Shown here piece by piece: positions 1-8,392 of a DNA stretch of 64,000 nt. Made by a program: the position numbers and the translations under genes. The DNA is from Arenibacter sp. F26102 (lineage in GTDB: Bacteria; Bacteroidota; Bacteroidia; Flavobacteriales; Flavobacteriaceae). Numbering within the stretch: position 1 is the stretch's first letter; every line of letters starts with the position of its first letter. Under the pieces are notes generated by a model. The model saw only the letters and a program-made list of their open reading frames with translations. It ran no database searches and had not been told where the DNA came from. The stretch is from positions 124,001 through 188,000 of the forward strand of contig NZ_JALKBC010000001.1 of the NCBI RefSeq assembly GCF_023015865.1, read 5' to 3'.

Positions 1-869
1 CCAAATTGGTCTATAAGTAGCCCTAATAAATATTTGCCATAACCACTTTTTAATAGGGGTTTTGCTAATTCCCGCAGTTGATCTTTTGAAATATACCCCA
101 TGGTATAAGCTACTTCTTCGATAGATCCTATTTTTAGCCCCTGTCTGTCCTCTATGACCTCAACGAATTGGGAGGCCTGCATAAGGGAGGCGAAGGTCCC
201 TGTATCCAGCCAAGCCGTTCCCCGATCTAAAATGCTCACTTGTAACTTGCCCTGTTCCAAATAGGCCTTATTGATATCGGTTATTTCCAGTTCCCCTCTT
301 TTGCTGGGTTTTATTTTTTTGGCGATAGCAATTACATCGTTATCGTAAAAATATATGCCAGGTACAGCATAATTGGATTTTGGATTGGTCGGTTTTTCCT
401 CGATACTTATGGCTTTTCCTTCCTCATTAAATACCACCACTCCATAACGTTCAGGGTCCTGAACATGGTAGCCGTAAATAATACCCCCATCCGGGTCGTT
501 ATTGGCCTGCAATAATGTTGCTAGTCCGGAACCGTAGAAAATATTATCACCTAAAATCAAAGCAACTTTATCGGTTCCAATAAAATCTTCCCCAATGATA
601 AAAGCCTCTGCCAATCCATTTGGATTCTCTTGGGAAGCAAATTTAAAAATACAGCCCAATTGGGAACCGTCACCCAAAAGGGTTTTAAATTGGACCTGGT
701 CCTGAGGAGTGGTTATTATCAAAATTTCCTGAATACCCGCCGACATTAAGGTTGCCAGCGGGTAGTAGATCATTGGCTTATCATAGATGGGCATCAATTG
801 TTTGCTCATCGCCAAAGTGATGGGGTATAATCTTGTTCCGGATCCTCCTGCCAATATGATGCCTTTCAT
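1..869 (-). CDS. rfbA: Glucose-1-phosphate thymidylyltransferase (C-terminus cut by window edge)
   Basis: Makes dTDP-glucose from glucose-1-phosphate and dTTP, the first step towards dTDP-rhamnose and other deoxysugars for surface polysaccharide; a cytoplasmic enzyme. The reading frame begins with ATG at 869-867 and gives the nucleotidyltransferase signature [16 protein letters not shown], followed by the [16 protein letters not shown] segment and the LGDNIFYG motif. It stays open for 289 codons to the window edge, close to the usual length of about 290, so only the last few residues and the stop are missing. It is the downstream partner of rfbB, but a broken DUF559 cassette lies between the two. 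The family assignment is secure. Confidence 0.96.
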   Translation of the reverse strand, partial: MKGIILAGGSGTRLYPITLAMSKQLMPIYDKPMIYYPLATLMSAGIQEILIITTPQDQVQFKTLLGDGSQLGCIFKFASQENPNGLAEAFIIGEDFIGTDKVALILGDNIFYGSGLATLLQANNDPDGGIIYGYHVQDPERYGVVVFNEEGKAISIEEKPTNPKSNYAVPGIYFYDNDVIAIAKKIKPSKRGELEITDINKAYLEQGKLQVSILDRGTAWLDTGTFASLMQASQFVEVIEDRQGLKIGSIEEVAYTMGYISKDQLRELAKPLLKSGYGKYLLGLLIDQF

Positions 870-910
870 TTTTTTGATATCTAGTTATGTTGTAATATTT
901 ATTGCAAATT

Positions 911-942
911 ATTCCCCCTTTGAAGGGGGTCAGGGGGATGTT
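911..942 (+). repeat. Terminal inverted repeat of the DUF559 cassette (rfbA side)
   Basis: A near-palindrome CCCCCTTTGAAGGGGG at 914-929 is preceded by ATT and followed by TCAGGGGGATGTT. Read inwards, it shares ATTCCCCCTTYGAAGGGGG and then ATGT with the element at 1333-1356, which lies in the opposite orientation on the other side of the DUF559 gene. The two copies therefore form imperfect inverted repeats around that gene. Confidence 0.8.
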
Positions 943-947
943 ATGCC

Positions 948-1319
948 TCAACAATTATTATTTAAATTGTCTATTTTATCCTTCAATACTGGTAAAACAC
1001 TAAAAATTTGTTGTTTTATGTCATTATCGGAAATCCTGAGAAAAGTTACGCCATATTGTTCTATTTCAACTTGTCTTCTTTTGTCATACTGTTGTTTGTA
1101 GTCATGACTATTTCCATCAATTTCAATGGCCAACTTGATCTCATGAGAATAAAAATCGACAATATAATTTAACATCGGGACTTATCGGTGAAATTCTATC
1201 CCCAATGCTTTACGTTTAATTTGGTTCCATAACAATATTTCAGTCAGCGTACTATTTTTTCTTAGTTCTCTGGCGTATGCTTTAAGCTTTGGGTTATATG
1301 GTATTATTCTGTTTTTCAA
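948..1319 (-). pseudogene. DUF559-family endonuclease-like gene, interrupted by an in-frame stop
   Basis: DUF559 proteins are small PD-(D/E)XK/Vsr-like proteins of unproven function. Reading one unbroken minus-strand frame from a TTG at 1319-1317 gives LKNRIIPYNPKLK, then RELRKNSTLTEILLWNQIK, then ALGIEFHR; a TAA at 1184-1182 follows, and after it VPMLNYIVDFY, AIEIDGNSHD and GVTFLRI to a TGA at 950-948. This is the standard DUF559 layout of about 120 residues. The stop falls where the family usually has Gln (HRQVP), so a single CAA-to-TAA change would explain it. The second half (ATG 1175, 75 residues) keeps the likely catalytic Asp and ExD residues and could still be translated. It lies inside the rfb operon between inverted repeats. 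It was identified from remembered family consensus, not from a search. Confidence 0.8.
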
Positions 1320-1332
1320 ATAGTAAACTCTT

Positions 1333-1356
1333 TACATCCCCCTTCGAAGGGGGAAT
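1333..1356 (-). repeat. Terminal inverted repeat of the DUF559 cassette (rfbB side)
   Basis: A perfect 16-bp palindrome CCCCCTTCGAAGGGGG at 1338-1353, followed on the plus strand by AATT and preceded by ACAT. Its reverse complement matches the element at 911-942 over ATTCCCCCTTYGAAGGGGG and ATGT, so the two face each other across the DUF559 gene. It begins a few bases beyond the rfbB stop codon (1361-1359). Confidence 0.8.
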
Positions 1357-1358
1357 TG

Positions 1359-2402
1359 TTAGGGGTACTGCCTCTCATAATATTCCTTATACTTGCCCGA
1401 GGTTACATTGTTTAACCACTGCTCATTGGTCGAATACCAATCAATTGTTTTTTCCAGTCCTTTCTCAAAAGTAACGGATGGTTCCCAACCCAATTCCCTT
1501 TTAATTTTTGAAGCATCTATTGCATATCGTAAGTCGTGACCTGGCCTGTCCTTGACAAAAGTGATGAGTCTTTCACTTTCCCCAGGGGATCTTCCCAATT
1601 TTTCATCCATTTTTCTGCAAAGCAATTTCACCAAATCTAAATTCTTCCATTCATTAAAACCGCCGATATTATAGGTTTCGGCATTTTCTCCGTTGTGGAA
1701 TAAAAGATCTATTGCTCTGGCATGGTCTTCCACATACAACCAATCCCTTGTGTAATTCCCGTCGCCATAGACAGGCAAAGGTTTCTTGTTGATGATATTG
1801 TTCAAAAATAATGGAATCAATTTCTCCGGAAATTGATAGGGGCCATAATTATTGGAGCAATTACTAATTAAGTAGGGCAGGCCATAGGTTTCCCCATAAG
1901 CCCTAACAAAATGATCCGAGCTTGCTTTTGAGGCAGAATAGGGGGAGTTTGGATCGTAGGCCGTGGTTTCGGTAAACAAACCGGTTTTTCCTAGGGAACC
2001 ATACACCTCGTCTGTACTTATGTGATAGAAGCGTTTATCCCTAAAATTTTTATTCCAGATAATTTTCGCGGCATTCAATAGATTTACCGTTCCTAGTACG
2101 TTGGTCATTACAAAGGCCATGGGATCTGTTATGGAACGGTCTACATGTGATTCTGCTGCTAAATGAATAACACCTTCAAATTGATGCTTTATAAAAAGAG
2201 AATTAATAAAATCAGGCTCGCAAATATTACCTTTAATAAAGGTATAATTCAGAGATGACTCTATGTCCTTCAAGTTCTCTAAATTACCGGCATAGGTTAG
2301 AGCGTCCAAATTATAGATATTATAATTTGGATAGTTGGTTACCAATCTTCTAACCACATGGGAACCAATAAAGCCGGCCCCACCGGTAACCAAGATGTTC
2401 AT
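1359..2402 (-). CDS. rfbB: dTDP-glucose 4,6-dehydratase
   Basis: Converts dTDP-glucose to dTDP-4-keto-6-deoxyglucose, the step after RfbA in deoxysugar nucleotide synthesis. This 347-residue extended short-chain dehydrogenase has the NAD-binding motif GGAGFIGSH at residues 7-15, the catalytic TDE triplet at 130-132 and YSASK with Tyr155/Lys159. Full length for the family. Only 2 bp separate it from the upstream Wzz-like gene, so the two are translated from one transcript; rfbA should follow directly but is displaced by the DUF559 unit. The encoded C-terminus (QYP) ends just before the inverted repeat, so the insertion did not visibly truncate it. Confidence 0.97.
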   Translation of the reverse strand: MNILVTGGAGFIGSHVVRRLVTNYPNYNIYNLDALTYAGNLENLKDIESSLNYTFIKGNICEPDFINSLFIKHQFEGVIHLAAESHVDRSITDPMAFVMTNVLGTVNLLNAAKIIWNKNFRDKRFYHISTDEVYGSLGKTGLFTETTAYDPNSPYSASKASSDHFVRAYGETYGLPYLISNCSNNYGPYQFPEKLIPLFLNNIINKKPLPVYGDGNYTRDWLYVEDHARAIDLLFHNGENAETYNIGGFNEWKNLDLVKLLCRKMDEKLGRSPGESERLITFVKDRPGHDLRYAIDASKIKRELGWEPSVTFEKGLEKTIDWYSTNEQWLNNVTSGKYKEYYERQYP

Positions 2403-2404
2403 AA

Positions 2405-3460
2405 CTATTCTTTTTTATAGTTTTTTAAATAGCTGTTTAACCCCAATAGACTTAAAAATAACAATGTAATCCCTATAAATCCAAGGGGAATCCGAAATTT
2501 ATTACTGTTCAATATTCCTTTTATCTCTACACCCCTTCTAGGGAAAGCGGATATAACATTTAAAATGCTCGATTTATTGGCTCTTTCTTCGTTTAACAGT
2601 ACTAGGTTTTGTTTTAACTTGTCAACTTGGTTTATCAAGGCCAATTCCTTGTTTTCTTGACCGTTATTTTCTCCCAAGCTTATGTTAGTTCCCTGCAATG
2701 GTTTTTCTGCCTCTTTTTCCATTACGCGCTTATATAAGTGCTGTAAAGAGTCAACCTCCATTAATTGCTTTTTATATAGACTGTCCTGTAAACTTATGTT
2801 TAGGTCACTAATACTCTGTTGCAGCTGAAAATATTCGTTTCTGGAAATCGACTTAATAATGGATGGCTGAATCTTTTTGGCGACTGTATTATCTGCCGCT
2901 GTAACTGAAATGGTATGGAAACGGGAATCCATTGCATTAAAATTCTTCAAATAATTTTCCATGTCTATGGCCTTTTTGGTAGTTGAATCCAAACTGCGCA
3001 CAAACTTATCGAACAATTGAACCTTTTGGTTTTCATCCGAATAAGACTCAACCTCAAACTTTTTAATTTTAGAGGCTTCGGAAACACTTATTTCCATAGC
3101 CTCAGCCAGTGCTATTGAATCTTCGGACCTAGCCAACTCATTATAAAAATTTACGTTATTGTACAACTGCTGTACACTGTTAAAATTGGGCTCAACCACC
3201 ATAGTAGAAATATATTTTGGTTCTTTTACCATATCCAAGTAGATGCCTAATGCCAAACCTAACACAGCTGCAATTACAAATTTTAGAAAATGCTTTTGTA
3301 AAAAAAGTAGGGATAGAATAACCATGTGAAATATTCCCTTCAATATATTTCCAATAAATCGGATTAGTTTCTTGAATCCGTTTCCAATTAATTGAAAAAG
3401 TTGACCCAAATCTACTTCCTCGGAGGAAGAATGGTTAGGAGTTGGTTGTTGATTAGCCAT
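2405..3460 (-). CDS. Wzz-like polysaccharide chain-length / co-polymerase family protein
   Basis: A 351-residue inner-membrane protein with the Wzz topology: a hydrophobic segment at about residues 58-75 (FLKFVIAAVLGLALGIYLD), a long mostly helical periplasmic region with coiled-coil character (about 200-300), and a second membrane segment near the C-terminus (about 322-342, IPLGFIGITLLFLSLLGL). An additional hydrophobic stretch occurs at 38-53. Wzz-type proteins set the modal length of O-antigen or capsule chains made by the Wzy pathway. It sits 6 bp after the DUF6909 gene and 2 bp before rfbB, which supports a role in surface polysaccharide. Sequence similarity to classical Wzz is weak, so the call rests on topology and context. 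Confidence 0.65.
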   Translation of the reverse strand: MANQQPTPNHSSSEEVDLGQLFQLIGNGFKKLIRFIGNILKGIFHMVILSLLFLQKHFLKFVIAAVLGLALGIYLDMVKEPKYISTMVVEPNFNSVQQLYNNVNFYNELARSEDSIALAEAMEISVSEASKIKKFEVESYSDENQKVQLFDKFVRSLDSTTKKAIDMENYLKNFNAMDSRFHTISVTAADNTVAKKIQPSIIKSISRNEYFQLQQSISDLNISLQDSLYKKQLMEVDSLQHLYKRVMEKEAEKPLQGTNISLGENNGQENKELALINQVDKLKQNLVLLNEERANKSSILNVISAFPRRGVEIKGILNSNKFRIPLGFIGITLLFLSLLGLNSYLKNYKKE

Positions 3461-3466
3461 ATAAAT

Positions 3467-5152
3467 TTAAGAATTAAATATTTGTGTTAGTATTTTGTCC
3501 GTTATTAAATAAGTGGGTTTTACCCCTGTGGTGCCCAAACCGCCTGAAGCTAGGGTACTTCCTGTTTCCAAAGGATTATCGGAAGCGTAATAGGCATAAC
3601 GTACTTTAACGTCTTCCCGTATACTTTTTCTAATTTTTGAAGCGGATTGTATGGCCTTTTGATAATGAACACCCTCCATTTCCAAACCGATCACATTCCA
3701 AGTGGACTCATGGAAGAATTTAAGGATGTCCCTATTCTGTAGGGAGGTTCCCAAAACGGTTACCATTGCCCCTTGAAGCACCCTAAGTCCGTTGCCTTCA
3801 AAATCGTCCTTGCTCAATTCATTTTCAAAAGGGTAGTTATCAGCCGTTCCCTCAAAAATATGGGCATCCGGAATCATGATGTCTCCTTTTCCACCCTCCA
3901 AGATACCTGCTTTCCCCATAATTGTGATTGAGGCTACATTCAAAAATATCTCTTGGTTTTTTTTGGTCCCGTAGGGTTTTAATAATTCATCTATGGTTTC
4001 ATAGGCCTGTTCCCCGAATGCATAATCCATTACAAAGATAATAGGTTTTTCACTTTCTGGACAGTTTAATGGCAAATCGTAGCAACAAGCGTTTTTGTCC
4101 AATTTGGCCATGTCAAAAATTTGGACATCTATATTGGTGCCGGAAACGTCATCAATAGAAATCATCCCGTTCTTTTTGGCATGGGCAATGACTTTTTCCC
4201 TTAAATTGGAATTTTTGGGGATGCTTAAAGCTTCATATATTTCCAATTTTGATTTGCTTTTAAACGATTTTGATAAGGCCTTTTGCGCAAACAATGAATT
4301 CATCACACTGTGCATATTGGCACTAATAATATGAATTGGACGTTCCATAAGTCCATTCTCCATTAGGGTTTCTTTAATCCTATTGGCCCAACGTTCCCCA
4401 TGAATATGGTGGCCCAGACGCTCTCTTAACATGGGACTAAAAGTTATTGCTCTTTTATTTCCCGTTGTTTCTTCCTCAATGGCGAGCTTGCCCAACCAAT
4501 AGATTATTTTTAAAAAGCGTTCAGGTTCTGTTGCAGTGGATAATTGTTTATGAACTGCCATAATCTCTATAAATGGCCTTCCCAAAATATTGGCTACATG
4601 AATCAAGGCAACCTCTCTTTCCAGTTGGGTAAGTTCCTCCTTTTGAGCCGCCTCCTCCAATTTCACCCAGTCCCTAACCGTTTTATCAGTGTCCTCTATA
4701 AGGACTTTTTTACTTAGCTTTTCTGATTCTATAAATAAAAAGGTGAGATGTGTAAGTATGTCATAAATATCGGATCTACCTCTTGTGATTTCAATATTCA
4801 TCTGTTCATCATCGATCCTATAACAGTTTCTACGTCTTTTAGGCGGTATTATGGGTTTAAATTGGGAACCGGCATATCCTTCATCCGAAGTCAGGTTTAT
4901 AAACCGGCATTGTTCTATGCCTTCCGGTAATCTTTCCAAAACATACATAAGTCCGTTCAGCTCAGCTTTTTCATCGGCAATGGAGCCATATATTTCTGGA
5001 CGTAGCTGTAAAAGAGATTGTCTTAATGCAGCTCCGGAAACACCTGAAGGCTTGTAAAATCCACGATTAAAAAGATGACGCATTGTAATATACAAGCGCT
5101 CAATGGCATTGGTGGATTCTTGTGCCCTAGTAGTGTTAACGGTTTTACTCAT
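3467..5152 (-). CDS. DUF6909-family protein with nucleosidase-like C-terminal region
   Basis: A 561-residue cytoplasmic protein that I match to the flavobacterial DUF6909 family; no established function known to me. The first 330 residues are helical and of no recognised fold. From about residue 370 the pattern resembles the nucleoside phosphorylase/AMP nucleosidase fold: GKAGILEGGKGDIMIP, then GLEMEGVH at 489-496 (compare the ribose-binding MEG/MEA motif), then YYASDNP with Asp525 where that superfamily has its catalytic Asp. It is the first gene of a minus-strand operon with the Wzz-like gene and rfbB, with a promoter-like box at 5174-5167. A nucleosidase or nucleotide-sugar-linked role is inference only. 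Confidence 0.7.
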   Translation of the reverse strand: MSKTVNTTRAQESTNAIERLYITMRHLFNRGFYKPSGVSGAALRQSLLQLRPEIYGSIADEKAELNGLMYVLERLPEGIEQCRFINLTSDEGYAGSQFKPIIPPKRRRNCYRIDDEQMNIEITRGRSDIYDILTHLTFLFIESEKLSKKVLIEDTDKTVRDWVKLEEAAQKEELTQLEREVALIHVANILGRPFIEIMAVHKQLSTATEPERFLKIIYWLGKLAIEEETTGNKRAITFSPMLRERLGHHIHGERWANRIKETLMENGLMERPIHIISANMHSVMNSLFAQKALSKSFKSKSKLEIYEALSIPKNSNLREKVIAHAKKNGMISIDDVSGTNIDVQIFDMAKLDKNACCYDLPLNCPESEKPIIFVMDYAFGEQAYETIDELLKPYGTKKNQEIFLNVASITIMGKAGILEGGKGDIMIPDAHIFEGTADNYPFENELSKDDFEGNGLRVLQGAMVTVLGTSLQNRDILKFFHESTWNVIGLEMEGVHYQKAIQSASKIRKSIREDVKVRYAYYASDNPLETGSTLASGGLGTTGVKPTYLITDKILTQIFNS

Positions 5153-5166
5153 AAGCGGATTTCGTG

Positions 5167-5174
5167 CAAAACTA
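5167..5174 (-). promoter_or_regulatory. -7 promoter box for the DUF6909-wzz-rfb operon
   Basis: The minus strand reads TAGTTTTG, matching the Bacteroidota consensus TAnnTTTG, 14 bases upstream of the ATG at 5152. No clear -33 TTTG is visible. Confidence 0.55.
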
Positions 5175-5243
5175 CAATTTAAATTGTTTATTTTTTCCTT
5201 GAGTGTTTTTTCTCTATTGGCTACTAAGTACTTACTTATTAAA

Positions 5244-5263
5244 ATTAGACTTTTTTGTCTAAT
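5244..5263. promoter_or_regulatory. Perfect inverted repeat, possible operator
   Basis: ATTAGAC, six T, GTCTAAT: two perfect 7-bp arms with a 6-base spacer. It lies about 70 bases upstream of the -7 box at 5174-5167 on the minus strand, where a regulator of the polysaccharide operon could bind. It is also just beyond the 5311 end of the GH3 gene, which arrives on the same strand, so it could be a weak hairpin instead. Confidence 0.4.
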
Positions 5264-5310
5264 AGATTGGTCGATTTATATATTAGGCTTAATCTATATC
5301 TGATATTGTA

Positions 5311-6810
5311 TTATTTTAAGAACTTACTTCTCAAGGCATCCGCTACTTTTCGGTCATTGGACAGTCTTTGAACTTTATTCTGACCTCCTAATTTCCCAAT
5401 GGACTGCATATAATCCTGAAAGCCTCCATTTTTTATTTGGGTAATTTTTAGCTTTTGAAGTATTTTTCCTTCTATTAAATCATAGTAATAACTGTTCTGT
5501 CGCTGTAAGGAATTATCCAATATGTCGATAAATTTTTTGATATCCGATGGAGGATGTTCAAATTCTATCAACCATTCGTGATAGGGAAGTTCCCTTTCTT
5601 CCGGATTAATCTGTGGGGCGACGGTAAATTCGTTTATTCTTGCGTCGGTACCGTCTATGGCCTGTCTCATGGCTTCCTCTACTTCTTTCCCTATAACGTG
5701 TTCGCCAAAGGCGGAAATAAAATGCTTTATTCTACCGGAAACTATAATTTTATAGGGTTTTATAGAAATAAACTGAACGGTATCTCCCAAATTGTAACCC
5801 CACAAACCTGCATTGGTAGAAATAATCATAACGTAGTTCACCCCCAGCTGCACCTCCTTAAGGGTAATCCGTTTGGGGCTTTTTACAAAGAATTCATCGG
5901 CTTTAACAAACTCATAAAAGATCCCGGAATTCAATAACAGGAGCATTCCCTTTTCTTTTTGTGAATTTTGATAGGCGAAAAATCCCTCACTGGCCGGAAA
6001 TAATTCTATACTGTCTACTCTGCGCCCGATGAGGTTTTCAAACTTGGCTCGATAAGGTTCGTAATTGACCCCACCATAGATAAAGAGTTGAAAATTTTTG
6101 AAAAGATCTCCTATTTTTTTATCCGTCTTTGCGTTTAGCTTTTCAAAGTACATTTGAACCCAAGATGGTATACCGGCAATAACCGTCATATTCTCATTGA
6201 CAGTTTCCTCTACAATTTTATTCACCTTGGTGTCCCAATCTTCCAAGCAATTGGTTTCCCAGCTCGGCAATCTATTTTTTTGGAGGTAGTTGGGGACATA
6301 GTGGGCGGATATCCCTGATAATCTGCCGATTTTGATTCCGTTTTTTTCCGACATTTCCGGACTCCCTTGTAGAAATATCATTTTTCCATCCACAAAATTT
6401 GCATTTCCGGTTTCATGGATGTAGTTTAAAATGGCATTTCGTGAAGCCTCAATCTGGTATTTTATGGATTCGTGGGTTATAGGAATGTATTTTACTCCGG
6501 AGGTAGTACCCGATGTTTTTGCAAAATAGGCTGGTTTGCCAGGCCATAGGACATCTTTTTCACCGGCAACCACTTTTTCCACATATCCCTTTAATTCCTC
6601 GTAGTCCCTTATGGGAACATGTTCCACAAAATGGGAATGTGTTTGTATTTGCGAAAAATGGTGATCTTGGCCAAAGTTGGTATGTGTTGCCTTGGCAATG
6701 AGGGACTTGAATACTTTTTCTTGGGTTTCAATGGGGCTATTGACCCATTGGGCAGTTTTTCTTGCGATATTCCGGGCAAATATTTTTGCTGCAAATGATT
6801 TTAAACTCAT
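5311..6810 (-). CDS. GH3 auxin-responsive promoter family protein (acyl-adenylating enzyme)
   Basis: GH3 proteins belong to the ANL superfamily and activate a carboxylate with ATP, then usually join it to an amine such as an amino acid. The 499-residue product has the ATP-binding loop KTSGTTSGVKYIPIT at about residues 92-106, the second motif ELFPASEGFFAYQ, and the WGYNLGDTVQF segment with the Asp that binds ribose in the superfamily. No signal peptide; cytoplasmic. It starts only 6 bp after the stop of the M23 peptidase gene, so the two are probably co-transcribed. Bacterial members are common in Bacteroidota but their substrates are unknown, so only the reaction class can be stated. Confidence 0.88.
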   Translation of the reverse strand: MSLKSFAAKIFARNIARKTAQWVNSPIETQEKVFKSLIAKATHTNFGQDHHFSQIQTHSHFVEHVPIRDYEELKGYVEKVVAGEKDVLWPGKPAYFAKTSGTTSGVKYIPITHESIKYQIEASRNAILNYIHETGNANFVDGKMIFLQGSPEMSEKNGIKIGRLSGISAHYVPNYLQKNRLPSWETNCLEDWDTKVNKIVEETVNENMTVIAGIPSWVQMYFEKLNAKTDKKIGDLFKNFQLFIYGGVNYEPYRAKFENLIGRRVDSIELFPASEGFFAYQNSQKEKGMLLLLNSGIFYEFVKADEFFVKSPKRITLKEVQLGVNYVMIISTNAGLWGYNLGDTVQFISIKPYKIIVSGRIKHFISAFGEHVIGKEVEEAMRQAIDGTDARINEFTVAPQINPEERELPYHEWLIEFEHPPSDIKKFIDILDNSLQRQNSYYYDLIEGKILQKLKITQIKNGGFQDYMQSIGKLGGQNKVQRLSNDRKVADALRSKFLK

Positions 6811-6816
6811 TTAATT

Positions 6817-7686
6817 TTATTTAAAATCTATAAAATCCAAGGGATTGATCGGGCTTCCGTTACTCCATAGTTCAAAGTGTAGATGGGGTCCTGTGGTTAA
6901 CTCACCGGTATTTCCGACCGAAGCAATAACCTCACCAGTTCGGACTACATCGCCTTGGCCTTTATTTAATGCCCCGTTGTGTTTGTATACACTTAAAAGT
7001 CCGTCTACGTGTTCCAGTATAATAACATAACCTGTTTCCGCCGTCCATTCAGCAAACACAACGGTGCCATTGGCTACAGCCTTGATGGGACTGTCTTTTG
7101 GTGCCACAACATCTACCGCAAAATGCTTATTTTCCGCATCAAATCCTTGGGATAGGGATCCACTTAGTGGAGAAAAGAGAACTTGCCCTGGATTATTAAT
7201 GTTTCTTTCAAACAAATTATATTTATCCTCCAAGGCTACCTGAGCCCTTAATAGGGAATCTTCTTTTATTGGGGTTAAATCTATAGTGGATGGATCTAGT
7301 TTGTACTGTTCAAATAGGGAATCACGATTAATTTCATTATTCTCAATATCGCCACGTAACACCTTTCTGATATTATCTAAATACCTGTTGGTATAATTTA
7401 ATGTGGCTACTAGGGAATCTGTCCTATAGGTTAGTTCTGTGGCCTGTCGCTTTAATTTTGTGGAAGAGTATCCCGGAATATATTCTCTTAAAGGGGTGAA
7501 AGCGATTAGCAATATAGTGAAACCTATCAATCCAATAATGAAAAGGGAACCTGTGACAAAAACATTCATTCTACTTAATTTAAATGAAAGTTTTTCCTCA
7601 AAGGTACTTTCATTCAAAATCACTAGGCGATACTTGTGTAAAAGTTTCTGCTTAATTTCTTTTCTTTTCTTTACCTTTTTGGCCAT
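6817..7686 (-). CDS. M23 (LytM-type) peptidoglycan endopeptidase with intact zinc site
   Basis: A 289-residue inner-membrane-anchored murein hydrolase. Residues 1-40 are basic, a single membrane span covers about 41-64, a helical linker follows, and the peptidase domain fills about 170-285. Zinc ligands are present: His188 and Asp192 (HFAVD) and His270 in GPHLHFELW (His268/His270), with His236 in YKHN as the second catalytic His. An in-frame TTG exists 9 bases upstream, but it lies inside the -7 box TATCTTTG (7700-7693), so the ATG at 7686 is preferred; that leaves almost no leader. The GH3 gene follows after 6 bp. Likely cuts peptide cross-links during wall growth or division. Confidence 0.9.
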   Translation of the reverse strand: MAKKVKKRKEIKQKLLHKYRLVILNESTFEEKLSFKLSRMNVFVTGSLFIIGLIGFTILLIAFTPLREYIPGYSSTKLKRQATELTYRTDSLVATLNYTNRYLDNIRKVLRGDIENNEINRDSLFEQYKLDPSTIDLTPIKEDSLLRAQVALEDKYNLFERNINNPGQVLFSPLSGSLSQGFDAENKHFAVDVVAPKDSPIKAVANGTVVFAEWTAETGYVIILEHVDGLLSVYKHNGALNKGQGDVVRTGEVIASVGNTGELTTGPHLHFELWSNGSPINPLDFIDFK

Positions 7687-7692
7687 AATGAA

Positions 7693-7700
7693 CAAAGATA
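7693..7700 (-). promoter_or_regulatory. -7 promoter box for the M23/GH3 operon
   Basis: The minus strand reads TATCTTTG, an exact TAnnTTTG match ending six bases before the ATG at 7686. With a start site a few bases downstream, the mRNA would be leaderless or nearly so. Confidence 0.6.
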
Positions 7701-7855
7701 AGGTTAGTATTTAAATATAATTCCTTTATTATTAAATTTGATATTCAGCAATTATTTCGCAGCAAAAGTATCCATTAACAAAATATATTCTAATTTAGAA
7801 TAATTAAAATATTTTATAGTCGTTAAAATTAACAGCATTCTAACATCTTTTTTAG

Positions 7856-7863
7856 TACCTTTG
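7856..7863 (+). promoter_or_regulatory. -7 promoter box for tatA
   Basis: TACCTTTG matches TAnnTTTG and ends 21 bases before the chosen tatA ATG at 7885. An upstream in-frame TTG at 7861 lies inside this box and so cannot be the start. Confidence 0.6.
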
Positions 7864-7884
7864 TTACTCTTAAATCATCATACT

Positions 7885-8070
7885 ATGATAACTTTATACA
7901 CATTCTTAGTCATTGGTCCAATGCAAATAGCCTTGGTTGTGGCGATTGTCTTATTATTATTTGGAGGAAAAAAGATTCCGGAATTGATGCGTGGATTGGG
8001 AAGCGGAATCAAAGAATTTAAAGATGCTTCCAAGGAAGACGATAAATTAGAAGAGAAGAAAGAGAAATAA
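7885..8070 (+). CDS. tatA: Sec-independent translocase subunit TatA/E
   Basis: Forms the pore component of the twin-arginine translocase, which exports folded proteins such as cofactor-containing enzymes across the inner membrane. The 61-residue product has one N-terminal membrane helix ([19 protein letters not shown]), the invariant [14 protein letters not shown] amphipathic helix, and a charged Lys/Glu tail. The ATG at 7885 is chosen because the upstream TTG falls within the promoter box. It is a single gene followed directly by a strong terminator. The tatC gene is not in this window. Confidence 0.95.
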   Translation: MITLYTFLVIGPMQIALVVAIVLLLFGGKKIPELMRGLGSGIKEFKDASKEDDKLEEKKEK

Positions 8071-8088
8071 CAGTTTTATACTTTATTA

Positions 8089-8123
8089 TAAAAAAGCACT
8101 CCTAAACGAGTGCTTTTTTTTTG
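8089..8123 (+). terminator. Intrinsic terminator after tatA
   Basis: AAAAAAGCACT, loop CCTAAACG, AGTGCTTTTTTTTT: a perfect stem followed by a T run 20 bases after the tatA stop. Confidence 0.85.
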
Positions 8124-8392
8124 TTCAATTGTGGCCGTTTGTGGGCCATGAATATTCAGCACTGCATTTTATCGATTAAGCCTATCTTTCATTGACTTCT
8201 TTAAACACCATTTTTAGAAGTTTCACTACACTATAACTTCATTTCACCACGGTTAAGCCTAAACACACAACAATAAAAATGGCCTTTTTGGGTTAAGTAT
8301 TAGTTTTGTTCTTGCATCCCATTTTATATGGGCTGTTTAACAAAATTTAAAAAAAATCCCCCCATAGGCTTATACCTATGTAAAATTTATTA
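8124..8392. other. Intergenic stretch before the T9SS cluster
   Basis: With the terminator above, this makes 322 bases between tatA and the adhesin gene. It should hold the promoter of the three-gene T9SS cluster, but I see no convincing TAnnTTTG box, open frame or repeat in it. Confidence 0.5.

Noticed and set aside
1..869. rfbA regarded as a truncated pseudogene
   Set aside because: The frame is intact to the window edge and within a few residues of full length; the cut is only the window boundary.
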